Assembly: GCA_964541225.1 (NCBI GenBank)
Contig: CAZIPN010000014.1
Span: forward strand, 1 to 48,847
Direction: 5' to 3'
Length of the DNA: 48,847 nt
Source of the DNA: CAZIPN01 sp964541225
GTDB taxonomy: Bacteria; Actinomycetota; Coriobacteriia; Anaerosomatales; JAAXUF01
Positions 8,498 through 16,526 of this stretch are shown piece after piece. Under the pieces are notes generated by a model that saw only the letters and a list, made by a program, of their open reading frames with translations, had not been told where the DNA came from and searched no databases. Each line of letters starts with the position of its first letter. Position 1 is the stretch's first letter. The translations under genes and the position numbers were made by a program.

Positions 8498-9408
8498 GGC
8501 AGGAACTCTCCATCCCCGTCGTTGGCCTCGGCATATTCTGCCGAGTACCGCACTTCCGCCTCAGCGAGAGTGCCGGAATCCAGGTGGGTACTTTCATCCT
8601 CCCCCGGAAACGTCCGTCCGCGCACGTCACGCGCATAAGCGGAAACAGCGGTCTCGATCTCCTCGGCAAGCGTGGCGTACTTCCTGGCGTGCCGCGGAAC
8701 GAAATCGCCCAGCCCCAGCAGGTCGTGATAGACCTGCACCTGGCCGTCGCATCCAACACCGGCGCCGATCCCAATCGTCGGGATGTCCAGAAGCGCCGAT
8801 ATCCGTTCGCTGAGTTCAACCGGAATGCACTCGAGTACCACGCCAAACGCACCCGCATCTTGCAGTGCGGCAGCGTCAGCCATCAGTCTTGCGGCAGCTG
8901 CCGCATCCTTGCCCTGCCCCTTGTAGCCACCAAGAACGTTTACCGACTGCGGAGTCAGGCCTAGGTGCCCCATCACGGGAATGCCAGCGGCGACCAGACC
9001 CTCCATCAGGATCAGCGTGTCGTCAGTCGCGCCTTCGACTTTGACCGCCTGCGCGCCGCCCTCGGCAAGAAGACGCGCGGCGTTGCGCATGCCCTCGGCG
9101 TAGTCGGCCTGGTAGCTCATGAACGGCATGTCGCCGATGACAAGCGCGCGCGAGACTGCGCGAGACACTGCGCGGGTCGCACGCACCATGTCGTTGACGG
9201 TTACCGGCAGCGTCGACGCTTCGCCGAGAACGGTCATGCCGAGAGAATCGCCGACAAGAATGCAGTCCACACCGGCGGCCTCGGCAAGACGCGCCGAGTG
9301 ATAGTCGTAAGCCGTCAGCATGACGATCGGCTGTTGGGCTTCCTTGAGCGCACGCAGTGTTGGTGCCGTGACTCGCGAGACGAGCTTCGATCCGCTTTCT
9401 GTGCTCAT
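8494..9408 (-). CDS. panB: 3-methyl-2-oxobutanoate hydroxymethyltransferase
   Basis: Transfers a hydroxymethyl group from methylenetetrahydrofolate to 2-ketoisovalerate, giving ketopantoate for pantothenate synthesis. 304 aa from ATG 9408, chosen because GGAGG (9414-9418) precedes it at normal spacing; a TTG four codons earlier lies within that ribosome site. Motifs: LTAYDYHSARLAE (31-43), LVGDSLGMTVLG (51-62), GDMPFMSYQ, KVEGATD, GHLGLTPQSVN and GIGAG. The C-terminal ~40 residues form an acidic, non-conserved tail, so the protein exceeds the usual ~265 aa. It overlaps panC by 4 bases. Confidence 0.96.
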   Translation of the reverse strand: MSTESGSKLVSRVTAPTLRALKEAQQPIVMLTAYDYHSARLAEAAGVDCILVGDSLGMTVLGEASTLPVTVNDMVRATRAVSRAVSRALVIGDMPFMSYQADYAEGMRNAARLLAEGGAQAVKVEGATDDTLILMEGLVAAGIPVMGHLGLTPQSVNVLGGYKGQGKDAAAAARLMADAAALQDAGAFGVVLECIPVELSERISALLDIPTIGIGAGVGCDGQVQVYHDLLGLGDFVPRHARKYATLAEEIETAVSAYARDVRGRTFPGEDESTHLDSGTLAEAEVRYSAEYAEANDGDGEFLP

Positions 9409-9484
9409 GAACTCCTCCAAACGGTCCCGTCGTCGCAGCCGGGCCGGATGCCAGGTCCACGCGACGCCTCCGAACAGGGAGCAC

Positions 9485-9497
9485 AGTATAGCGCTAT
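9485..9497 (-). promoter_or_regulatory. Candidate -10 element and palindrome upstream of panB
   Basis: On the minus strand TATACT (9485-9490) lies about 80 bases before the panB start, just after the folK stop, and overlaps the 10-base palindrome ATAGCGCTAT (9488-9497). The -35 region is poor. It suggests a start point for panBC-nadABC with possible regulator control, but only the -10 is well matched. Confidence 0.35.
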
Positions 9498-9508
9498 CGG
9501 TGCAGGCC

Positions 9509-10306
9509 CTACTCGGCAGGCGCGTCGAGTTCTGCAGGGAATTCGGGCGTCGCTTTCATGACTTCGTCGATGAGCTGCTTGGCCTGCTCGGCGTAGTCGG
9601 CTGGCACGAGGATGCGGAAGGTTCGCGGCATCCCCCACGGGTCCATCGCGGCGTCAGGCTCGTAGGGATCGAATGCGTAGGGAATGCCAGCGTCTTGCAA
9701 GACCCCGCGCTGCAGGCTGATCGCCGCATCCCACGCGCTGACGACATCGTTGCCCGCGTCATAGCTTGAGATCTCGACCCAGTCCGGCCTCGCAGCGGGC
9801 TCGTTGCGCGCCGCCCCGAGGTCGGGCACCGGCCCCAAGTCGCCGACGATCTTGCCGAGTGTGGCTTGTGCGCGCGTGACAAGCGAGCCGTCGGGCATGC
9901 GCACACCGGGCGCGATATCGAGCAGCGGCGCGACAACGAACTCGCGCTCAAGCAGACGCGGATGCGGGATGGTGAGCTCGGGAGTCACGAGCTCCTCGTC
10001 GCCAAACAGCAGGATGTCCATGTCGATGATGCGTGGACCGTTCTCGACATCCCGCGCTCGACCGAGCCGGTTCTCAATATCGGCGAGATACGCGAGGAGC
10101 TGCTCGGAGGAGAGCGACGTCGTCAACTCGGCGACGGCATTGGCGAACTTCGGCTGGTCTTCCACGTACGCCGGTTCTGACTCGTAGGCATCCGAGACCT
10201 GATCCAGATGCGTCTCCGGGATCTCGGAAAGAGCATCGATCGCTGACGCGAGATTGGCGAGACGGTCACCTTCATTGCTGCCGAGTCCGATGTAGGCCGT
10301 GGTCAT
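9509..10306 (-). CDS. folK: HPPK (FolK) fused to a DUF2007-like C-terminal domain
   Basis: The N-terminal part (1 to about 165) is 6-hydroxymethyl-7,8-dihydropterin pyrophosphokinase, which transfers pyrophosphate from ATP to the pterin before FolP acts. It shows IGLGSNEGDR (6-15), the pterin/ATP loop ENGPRIIDMDILLFG (88-102) and IPHPRLLEREFVVAPL (113 onward). Residues about 175-250 are extra: LQRGVLQDAGIPYAF and ILVPADYAEQAKQLIDEV resemble the small DUF2007 signal-transducing family. A normal HPPK is ~160 aa; this one is 265. ATG 10306 is chosen over longer frames because GGAAGGAG lies 8-9 bases upstream. folP lies two genes upstream in the same transcription direction. Confidence 0.93.
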   Translation of the reverse strand: MTTAYIGLGSNEGDRLANLASAIDALSEIPETHLDQVSDAYESEPAYVEDQPKFANAVAELTTSLSSEQLLAYLADIENRLGRARDVENGPRIIDMDILLFGDEELVTPELTIPHPRLLEREFVVAPLLDIAPGVRMPDGSLVTRAQATLGKIVGDLGPVPDLGAARNEPAARPDWVEISSYDAGNDVVSAWDAAISLQRGVLQDAGIPYAFDPYEPDAAMDPWGMPRTFRILVPADYAEQAKQLIDEVMKATPEFPAELDAPAE

Positions 10307-10487
10307 CGTCGATCTCCTTCCGAGTGGCTGAGCGGATTGGCTCCGCTCTGTCATCTTTCCCCAGCGCGAGCGAGAACGGCGCGCGACACCTCGCGCAGTG
10401 CGCTGCGCCCCGCCCGAATCTCGTGGCGGGGCTGGTCCCGCGTTTGGCTCACCCGACGCGGCGGACCGCACACCGCGCGGCAACAGA

Positions 10488-10521
10488 AGTGACTCCTCGA
10501 CATCCGCGCCGAGGAGTCACT
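10488..10521 (-). terminator. Stem-loop after hppA
   Basis: A perfect 12-bp stem AGTGACTCCTCG / CGAGGAGTCACT (10488-10499 and 10510-10521) with a 10-base loop lies 28 bases beyond the hppA stop. In the minus direction it is followed by TCTGTTG, a poor U tract, so it may terminate weakly or stabilise the hppA 3' end. Confidence 0.6.
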
Positions 10522-10548
10522 CACGAGATCGAACATGTTGGGCCGATA

Positions 10549-12588
10549 CTAGCCGAGCATCTTGATCAGCACCGGCACCAGAAGGAGCGACAGGATGTTG
10601 ATGACCTTGATCATCGAGTTCAGCGCCGGGCCAGCGGTGTCCTTGTACGGATCGCCGACGGTGTCGCCGGTGACAGCGGCCTTGTGGGCATCAGAACCCT
10701 TGCCGCCAAACTCGCCGTCCTCGATGAGCTTCTTGGCGTTGTCCCACGCGCCACCGCCCGACGTCATGGAGATTGCGACGAACAGGCCTGAGACGATGGA
10801 GCCGACAAGCACGCCGCCGAGGATCGTGGCCGATGTCTGCGCCCCAATCGCAAGGGCGAGCAAGACAATGAGGACCGGGGTGATAACCGGGATCAGCGCC
10901 GGAAGCACCATCTCGCGTAGCGCGGCCTTGGTGACCAAGTCGACCGTCGAGCCGTAGTTGGGCTTGCTGGTACCGGCCATGATGCCGGGATCGTTCTTGA
11001 ACTGGCTGCGAACGTCTTCGACGACCGCGCCGGCAGCTCGGCCCACTGCGGTCATGGCCAGTGACGCGAACAGGAACGGCAGCCCGGCCCCGACGAACAG
11101 GCCGACAATGACGTAGGGATTCGAGAGATCGAAGGTGACATGCGCGCCACCCTCGGCGAGCTTGCGCGTGTACTCGGCGAACAGAACGATCGCCGCAAGA
11201 CCTGCCGAGCCAATCGCGTAGCCCTTGGTGACCGCCTTCGTGGTGTTGCCCACGGCGTCCAGAGCGTCGGTGACGTTGCGGACATCCTCGGGCAGCTCGG
11301 CCATCTCGGCGATTCCGCCGGCGTTGTCGGTGACGGGACCGAAGGCGTCGATCGCCACAACGATGCCGGCCATGGAGAGCATTGCAAGCGCAGCCACACC
11401 GATGCCGAAGATGCCACCAAGGCTGAAGCTCACGATGATCGCGACGACAATGACGAGCACCGGAAGCGTGGTGGCCTGCATGCCGATCGCGAGGCCCTGG
11501 ATGATGTTCGTGCCACTACCCGTGACCGACGCCTTGGCGATCGACTTGACGGGTGAGTAGTGCGTCGACGTGTAGTAGTCGGTGATGAAGACCATCGCGA
11601 CGGTGACGAGCACGCCTACGATCGCGCAAATGTAGATGTTGAGCGCCGAGACGGCCGCGACGCCCCCGAGCAATGACGTGGTCGCGGGATAGAACGCGAT
11701 GAGCGCGAGGATCGCTGCGGCCCACATTCCCTTGTACAGCGCTCCCATGATCGTGCCCTTTTCGCTCTTGCGAACGAAGAAGGTGCCGATGATCGAGGCC
11801 ACGATCGAGATCGCGCCAATCATCAGCGGATAGGCGATGGCGAGCTCCTTGTGAGCCTCGCCGAACGTAACCGTGCCAAGCAGCATCGTGGCGACGATGG
11901 TCACGACGTAGGTCTCGAAGAGGTCTGCGGCCATGCCAGCGTCGTCGCCCACGTTGTCTCCAACGTTGTCGGCGATAACGGCCGGGTTGCGCGGGTCGTC
12001 CTCGGGAATGCCAGCTTCAACCTTGCCGACAAGGTCAGCTCCCACGTCGGCAGCTTTGGTGTAGATTCCGCCGCCGAGACGCGCGAACACCGAGATGAGC
12101 GAGCCACCGAAGCCAAGACCGATGAGCGCGTTGAGATCGCCCGGGAAGATCAGGGTGAAGATCGCGATGGAGAAGATGCCGAGACCGGCGACGAACATGC
12201 CAGTCACGGTGCCAGCTTGGAACGCAACACCGAGCGCGGGGCCCATGCCTGAGCGAGCTGCCTCTGCGGTACGGACGTTGCCTCGAACGGCGATGAACAT
12301 GCCCAGGTAGCCTGCCGCGGCAGATGCGACGCCACCAATCACGAAGCCGACCGCAGTCACCCAGCCGATGAACACGGCCAGGAGCACCGCGATGACCACG
12401 CCCGCCATGCCGATCGTCGTGTACTGGCGCTTGAGAAACGCTTGCGCGCCCTCCTGGATTGCAGCCGCGATCGACTGCATGCGCTCGTTGCCGGCCGCCA
12501 GGCCGTTGATGCGGGCAATCAAAAAGGCCGCATACGCGACCGCCAGAACGCCAGCACCAAGCGCGGCGTAAACGCTGAGCTGAACCAC
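10549..12588 (-). CDS. hppA: Membrane-bound proton-translocating pyrophosphatase (K+-independent type)
   Basis: Integral membrane enzyme coupling pyrophosphate hydrolysis to proton export. 679 aa with about 15-16 helices. The catalytic segment ADVGADLVGKVEAG followed by IPEDDPRNPAVIADNVGDN is intact. The cation-dependence segment reads GNTTKAVTKGYAIGSAGL with Lys after GNTT, the signature of K+-independent H+-pumping enzymes; K+-dependent ones have Ala there. GTG 12588 is chosen because AGGGAAGG (12593-12600) precedes it; the longer frame to 12720 adds a 44-residue segment unlike any M-PPase N terminus. The protein lets the cell recover energy from biosynthetic pyrophosphate, such as that made by NadC and FolP. 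Confidence 0.96.
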   Translation of the reverse strand: MVQLSVYAALGAGVLAVAYAAFLIARINGLAAGNERMQSIAAAIQEGAQAFLKRQYTTIGMAGVVIAVLLAVFIGWVTAVGFVIGGVASAAAGYLGMFIAVRGNVRTAEAARSGMGPALGVAFQAGTVTGMFVAGLGIFSIAIFTLIFPGDLNALIGLGFGGSLISVFARLGGGIYTKAADVGADLVGKVEAGIPEDDPRNPAVIADNVGDNVGDDAGMAADLFETYVVTIVATMLLGTVTFGEAHKELAIAYPLMIGAISIVASIIGTFFVRKSEKGTIMGALYKGMWAAAILALIAFYPATTSLLGGVAAVSALNIYICAIVGVLVTVAMVFITDYYTSTHYSPVKSIAKASVTGSGTNIIQGLAIGMQATTLPVLVIVVAIIVSFSLGGIFGIGVAALAMLSMAGIVVAIDAFGPVTDNAGGIAEMAELPEDVRNVTDALDAVGNTTKAVTKGYAIGSAGLAAIVLFAEYTRKLAEGGAHVTFDLSNPYVIVGLFVGAGLPFLFASLAMTAVGRAAGAVVEDVRSQFKNDPGIMAGTSKPNYGSTVDLVTKAALREMVLPALIPVITPVLIVLLALAIGAQTSATILGGVLVGSIVSGLFVAISMTSGGGAWDNAKKLIEDGEFGGKGSDAHKAAVTGDTVGDPYKDTAGPALNSMIKVINILSLLLVPVLIKMLG

Positions 12589-12656
12589 GATACCTTCCCT
12601 CCGCAGACGACACAGGCACAGCCATCCGATCAGCCGCACCCCTCCAAGTCGCGGAC

Positions 12657-12665
12657 ATGATACCA
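12657..12665 (-). promoter_or_regulatory. Extended -10 upstream of hppA
   Basis: The minus strand reads TGGTATCAT, an extended -10 (TG-N-TATCAT), about 70 bases before the hppA start in the folP-hppA gap. No good -35 is visible, as is common for extended -10 promoters. It would give hppA its own promoter. Confidence 0.45.
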
Positions 12666-12812
12666 GAGTGGACGAGTAAGGAAAGATGAATTGCCGAAGC
12701 CGACGAAACGCGTTCTTCACGCACGAGACACGCCTGGGTCAGGTCGCCCCTGCACGAACAGCGCGAGCGCGAATCGAACGTCTGCGGCATATGCCCGAGC
12801 GCGAGAGTGGAC

Positions 12813-13715
12813 CTAGATCCCTGACAGCACGTGCTCAAGCGCCAGCGCCTGCACGGTCGCGGCAACATCGTGCACCCGCACCACATGTGCGCCGTGCTCG
12901 ACCGCGAAGAGCGCGGCGGCGACCGACCCTCCCAGGCGTTCGGCAGGTTCCTCAACAGCGGTGATCGCACCGATGAATCGCTTGCGCGACGCACCGACGA
13001 CGACCGGATAGCCGAGGGCCACGAGTTCCGGCAATCGACGCAACAGTTCGATGTTGTGCTCGACCGTCTTGCCGAAGCCGATCCCTGGATCGATCGCGAT
13101 ACGTTCGCGCGCGACCCCCGCAGCTTCCAGCGTCGCAGCTTGAGCCATGAGAAAACCGCCGACCTCACGCACAACATCATCGTAGTGCGGGGCGTCTTGC
13201 ATCGTCTTGGGCTCGCCGAGCATATGCATGACGACGAGTCCCGCGTCGCATCTGGCCGCAACGTCGATCATGGCGCGGTCGCGGAAACCCGACACGTCGT
13301 TGATGATGCTCGCTCCCGCTTCAACGCACGCGGCGGCGACTTCGGCGTGACGGGTGTCTACCGACACTGGAACCTTCTCGTTCGCGAAGCGCAAGATCAG
13401 CGGGCGCACGTGCGACAGCTCGGCGGGCACAGGCACAGGCTCCGCGCCGGGACGAGTGGACTCCCCACCGATATCAAGAATCGCGGCTCCCTCGGCAATG
13501 AGGCGTTCGCCGTGAGCGACTGCGGCCGCCGGGTCGTCGAAGTTGCCTCCGTCGGAGAAGGAGTCCGACGTCACATTTAGTACACCCATTACGAGCGGCT
13601 TCTCTCGTGACAATTCATGGGCGCCGCATCGCCATACAGATGGACTGTTCGCCGCAGCCGTCGGCACCGGCTGCCCAGTCGTCTCGACAGTGTGACTGTC
13701 AGCCAGCTCGCTCAT
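12813..13715 (-). CDS. folP: Dihydropteroate synthase
   Basis: Condenses p-aminobenzoate with the hydroxymethyl-dihydropterin pyrophosphate made by FolK, yielding dihydropteroate; the target of sulfonamides. 300 aa. Motifs: MGVLNVTSDSFSDGG (43-57), LDIGGESTRPGAEP (80-93), INDVSGFRD (138-146), DPGIGFGKTVEHN (209-221), GASRKRFIG (241-249) and VRVHDV near the end. An N-terminal extension of about 38 residues precedes the barrel. ATG 13715 has GAGG upstream. A hairpin separates it from ftsH, so it may have separate expression. The order ftsH-folP is common in actinobacteria, which supports the lineage call. Confidence 0.96.
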   Translation of the reverse strand: MSELADSHTVETTGQPVPTAAANSPSVWRCGAHELSREKPLVMGVLNVTSDSFSDGGNFDDPAAAVAHGERLIAEGAAILDIGGESTRPGAEPVPVPAELSHVRPLILRFANEKVPVSVDTRHAEVAAACVEAGASIINDVSGFRDRAMIDVAARCDAGLVVMHMLGEPKTMQDAPHYDDVVREVGGFLMAQAATLEAAGVARERIAIDPGIGFGKTVEHNIELLRRLPELVALGYPVVVGASRKRFIGAITAVEEPAERLGGSVAAALFAVEHGAHVVRVHDVAATVQALALEHVLSGI

Positions 13716-13800
13716 CCGCCGGCCTCGATTCTCTCCACTTTGTCCTCCCCGTCCCGCACTCGCGCCTTAGCGGCGTACACGCCCAAAGGTACTCGAACGC

Positions 13801-13831
13801 AGGTGAGCTCGCGTCTTACACGAGCTCACCT
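13801..13831 (-). terminator. Stem-loop between ftsH and folP
   Basis: A perfect 11-bp stem AGGTGAGCTCG / CGAGCTCACCT with a 9-base loop lies 22 bases after the ftsH stop. There is no U tract in the minus direction, so it may be a factor-independent pause or an RNA stabiliser rather than a strong terminator. Confidence 0.5.
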
Positions 13832-13852
13832 GATCACTTGAATTCTGTTGCG

Positions 13853-15838
13853 CTACGAACCCAGCACTGGAGGCGTCCCCGGCGCCATGGGCGGTTCCAC
13901 CACTGGCGTCTGCCGCTTCTCGACAGGCTCGCTCTCAACCGGCTGATCCCCCCCGCCATTCGAGTCCTGCTCGGCGGCCTTCGTCTCCGATTCCTTCTTG
14001 AGGAACTCGTCCCACTTGTCGGCGAGAAGCGCCTCGAGCTCTTCCTTGTCCACGGTCTCTCGCTCGATGAGGACGCTGGCCATCAGATCGAGTTGCTTGC
14101 GCCGCTCGGTAAGAATGCCTCGGGCCTCCTCGTAGGCCTCGTCGATCAGACGCGAAACCTCCTTGTCGATTTCGTAGGCGACTTCTTGCGAGTAATCCGC
14201 GTTCGCCGAGAAATCCCTGCCAAGGAAGACCTCGTGGCTAGCTTCGCCAAACGTCTGCGGACCGAGCTTCTCGCTCATGCCGAAGCGCGTGACCATCTGC
14301 TTGGCCATCTTCGTGGCGCGCTCGATATCGTTGCTCGCACCCGTCGTGATGTCTCCGATGGCGGTTTCCTCGGCGACGCGCCCGCCGAGCATCATCGCGA
14401 GGTTGTCCGTCATCTGCTGCTTGCTCGTGAGGAACTTGTCCTCAGTCGGCAAGGCCAGTGTGTAGCCAAGAGCCTGTCCCCGAGCAATGATCGATATCTT
14501 GTGCACCGGATCGGTGTTGGGGAGCAGGTGGCCGACAAGCGCGTGCCCGGACTCGTGATACGCGATGACCTTCTTCTCCTCATCCGAGATCAGGCGACTC
14601 TTGCGCTCCGGGCCCGAAATCACGCGCTCTATAGCCTCGTCCAGCTCGGCCATATCGACCTTCTTCTTGCCATGCCGAGCAGCAAGAAGCGCAGCCTCGT
14701 TCACGAGGTTGGCAAGGTCGGCGCCGGTGAAACCAGGCGTGCGACGCGCGAGCACCTCGAGATCCACATCATCCGAAAGCGGCTTGCCACGCGCGTGGAT
14801 CTTCAAGATGCCGAGACGGCCCTTCAGGTCCGGGCGGTCGACAACGATCTGCCGATCAAAACGGCCCGGGCGCAGCAGCGCCGGATCGAGAATGTCAGGT
14901 CGGTTCGTGGCCGCGATGAGGATGACGTTGTCCTTGATGTCGAAACCGTCCATCTCAACCAGCAACTGGTTCAGAGTCTGCTCGCGTTCATCGTGCCCGC
15001 CGCCCAAGCCGGCGCCACGCTGACGGCCCACAGCATCGATCTCATCCATGAAGATGATGCACGGGCTGGCGGCCTTGGCCTGCTCGAACAGGTCGCGCAC
15101 GCGACTAGCGCCCACGCCAACGAACATCTCGACGAAATCGGAGCCGGAGATGCTGAAGAACGGCACGGCAGCTTCGCCAGCGACCGCGCGCGCGAGAAGC
15201 GTCTTGCCTGTGCCCGGAGGGCCGACGAGCAGCACCCCTTTGGGGATCTTCGCGCCGAGCGCCTGGAACTTGCCAGGGTTGCTCAGGAACTCCTTGATCT
15301 CCTGTAGTTCCTCTATCGCTTCATCGGCACCGGCCACGTCCTTGAACGTGATACGCGGCTGATCCCGCGTCATGCGTTTCGCGCGTGCCTTGCCGAAGTT
15401 CATAATCTTGGAATTGCCACCCTGCATCTGGTTCAAGAAGAAGAACATCACGAAGATCAGGAGCAATATGGGCAGCACGGAACTCAGGATGCTGATCCAA
15501 ATTGGCGGTCCTGTTGCATCCGTTGTGAACTTGACCCCCGGATGCTCCTGCATGAGCGTGTTCAGACTGTCATTGCCGACGTAGTACGATGTGAACTCAG
15601 TCGTCTGACGCTTCTCTTTGGCAGCCGCATTCTTGTAGTAGTGGCCCGTCAAATGGTCGTCGCGCACAACGTACGTGACATCCTTGATCATGCCGCTCTT
15701 CACGTCTGAGACAAACGCGCTCGTCGACAGCTCGTCTGGCTTGCCCGGCGCCTGCCGGTTCATCTGCGCCATGACGATCCACACGAGGACGGCCAGCAGC
15801 ACCAGATAGAGCAGAACCGTTCGGAAGTTCTTGTTCAC
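13853..15838 (-). CDS. ftsH: ATP-dependent zinc metalloprotease FtsH
   Basis: Hexameric membrane AAA+ protease degrading membrane and regulatory proteins. 661 aa. TM1 is at residues 8-25 and TM2 at 113-136, with the small extracytoplasmic domain between. Walker A is GPPGTGKT (206-213), Walker B IIFMDE (261-266), and the second region of homology is ATNRPDILDPALLRPGRF (310-327). The zinc motif HESGH is at 428-432. The C terminus is acidic then Pro-rich, as in actinobacterial FtsH. The start is GTG 15838 with GAGGAG about 9 bases upstream. It follows hpt by 45 bases; tilS-hpt-ftsH is a widely conserved operon order. Confidence 0.98.
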   Translation of the reverse strand: MNKNFRTVLLYLVLLAVLVWIVMAQMNRQAPGKPDELSTSAFVSDVKSGMIKDVTYVVRDDHLTGHYYKNAAAKEKRQTTEFTSYYVGNDSLNTLMQEHPGVKFTTDATGPPIWISILSSVLPILLLIFVMFFFLNQMQGGNSKIMNFGKARAKRMTRDQPRITFKDVAGADEAIEELQEIKEFLSNPGKFQALGAKIPKGVLLVGPPGTGKTLLARAVAGEAAVPFFSISGSDFVEMFVGVGASRVRDLFEQAKAASPCIIFMDEIDAVGRQRGAGLGGGHDEREQTLNQLLVEMDGFDIKDNVILIAATNRPDILDPALLRPGRFDRQIVVDRPDLKGRLGILKIHARGKPLSDDVDLEVLARRTPGFTGADLANLVNEAALLAARHGKKKVDMAELDEAIERVISGPERKSRLISDEEKKVIAYHESGHALVGHLLPNTDPVHKISIIARGQALGYTLALPTEDKFLTSKQQMTDNLAMMLGGRVAEETAIGDITTGASNDIERATKMAKQMVTRFGMSEKLGPQTFGEASHEVFLGRDFSANADYSQEVAYEIDKEVSRLIDEAYEEARGILTERRKQLDLMASVLIERETVDKEELEALLADKWDEFLKKESETKAAEQDSNGGGDQPVESEPVEKRQTPVVEPPMAPGTPPVLGS

Positions 15839-15883
15839 CTTGTCGCGCTCCTCACAATGAGGCGGTGCGGCGCTCCCGCGTCG

Positions 15884-16429
15884 CTAGTCTGCGTATATCT
15901 CTGGTTTGAGAACACCTACGTACGGTAGGTTCCTGTAGCGTTCTCCGTAGTCAAGACCGTAGCCAACCACAAACTCATCCGGGACCTCGAATCCCACGTA
16001 CTTGCAGCTGATAGGTACCCGCTGCTTGCCCTCCTTGCTCATCAGCGCAACCACCTCAAGGGAGCGCGGCTTGCGTGATGCCAAGTTCTTGAGCAAGTAC
16101 TTGAGGGTCAATCCTGTGTCCAGAATATCCTCACACACCAGAACGTGTCGTCCTTCGATTGTCTCATCGAGGTCTTTCAAGATCCTGACCACGCCTGACG
16201 ACTTGGTCGTAGAGCCGTAGCTTGATACCGCCATGAAGTCGAGTTCGACCGGCGAGTCGATTGTTCTGGCCAGATCGGCGACGAAGATCGCGGCGCCCCG
16301 CAAGACACCGACCAGCAGAACCGGCTCCTCGCCATAGTCCTCTGATATCTGGGCGCCGAGCTCACTGACACGCGTTTCGAGGTCATCCTCGCCGAGGATG
16401 ACTCTTGAGATATCGTCGCTCAGCGCCAT
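15884..16429 (-). CDS. hpt: Hypoxanthine phosphoribosyltransferase
   Basis: Purine salvage enzyme making IMP or GMP from hypoxanthine or guanine with PRPP. 181 aa. The PRPP-binding motif is VLVCEDILDTGLTL (96-109). The base-binding and closing segment includes KYVGFEVPDEFVVGYGLDY, and the N-terminal loop VGVLRGAAIF is present. ATG 16429 is chosen over the longer frame (16513) because it gives the normal family length and N terminus. Hypoxanthine is released by the futalosine pathway encoded later in this window, so Hpt can recycle it (inference). Confidence 0.96.
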   Translation of the reverse strand: MALSDDISRVILGEDDLETRVSELGAQISEDYGEEPVLLVGVLRGAAIFVADLARTIDSPVELDFMAVSSYGSTTKSSGVVRILKDLDETIEGRHVLVCEDILDTGLTLKYLLKNLASRKPRSLEVVALMSKEGKQRVPISCKYVGFEVPDEFVVGYGLDYGERYRNLPYVGVLKPEIYAD

Positions 16430-16526
16430 GTGCGTCGGCCGTTCCTTCCGTCTCGCTTCTTTGCTCGTGCCCCGCTTGCTCCGGCCCGCGTCGTGCCTAT
16501 GGCCCCGGCGCATTCTTCGACCTACG

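Noticed and set aside
10321..10370. A stretch resembling the D-arm of a serine tRNA (GAGTGGCTGAGCGG)
   Set aside because: No matching acceptor stem, anticodon arm or T-arm; it lies in the folK leader.
13607..15307. A 566-codon plus-strand frame opposite folP and ftsH
   Set aside because: Antisense shadow of ftsH codons; the minus strand carries every FtsH motif.
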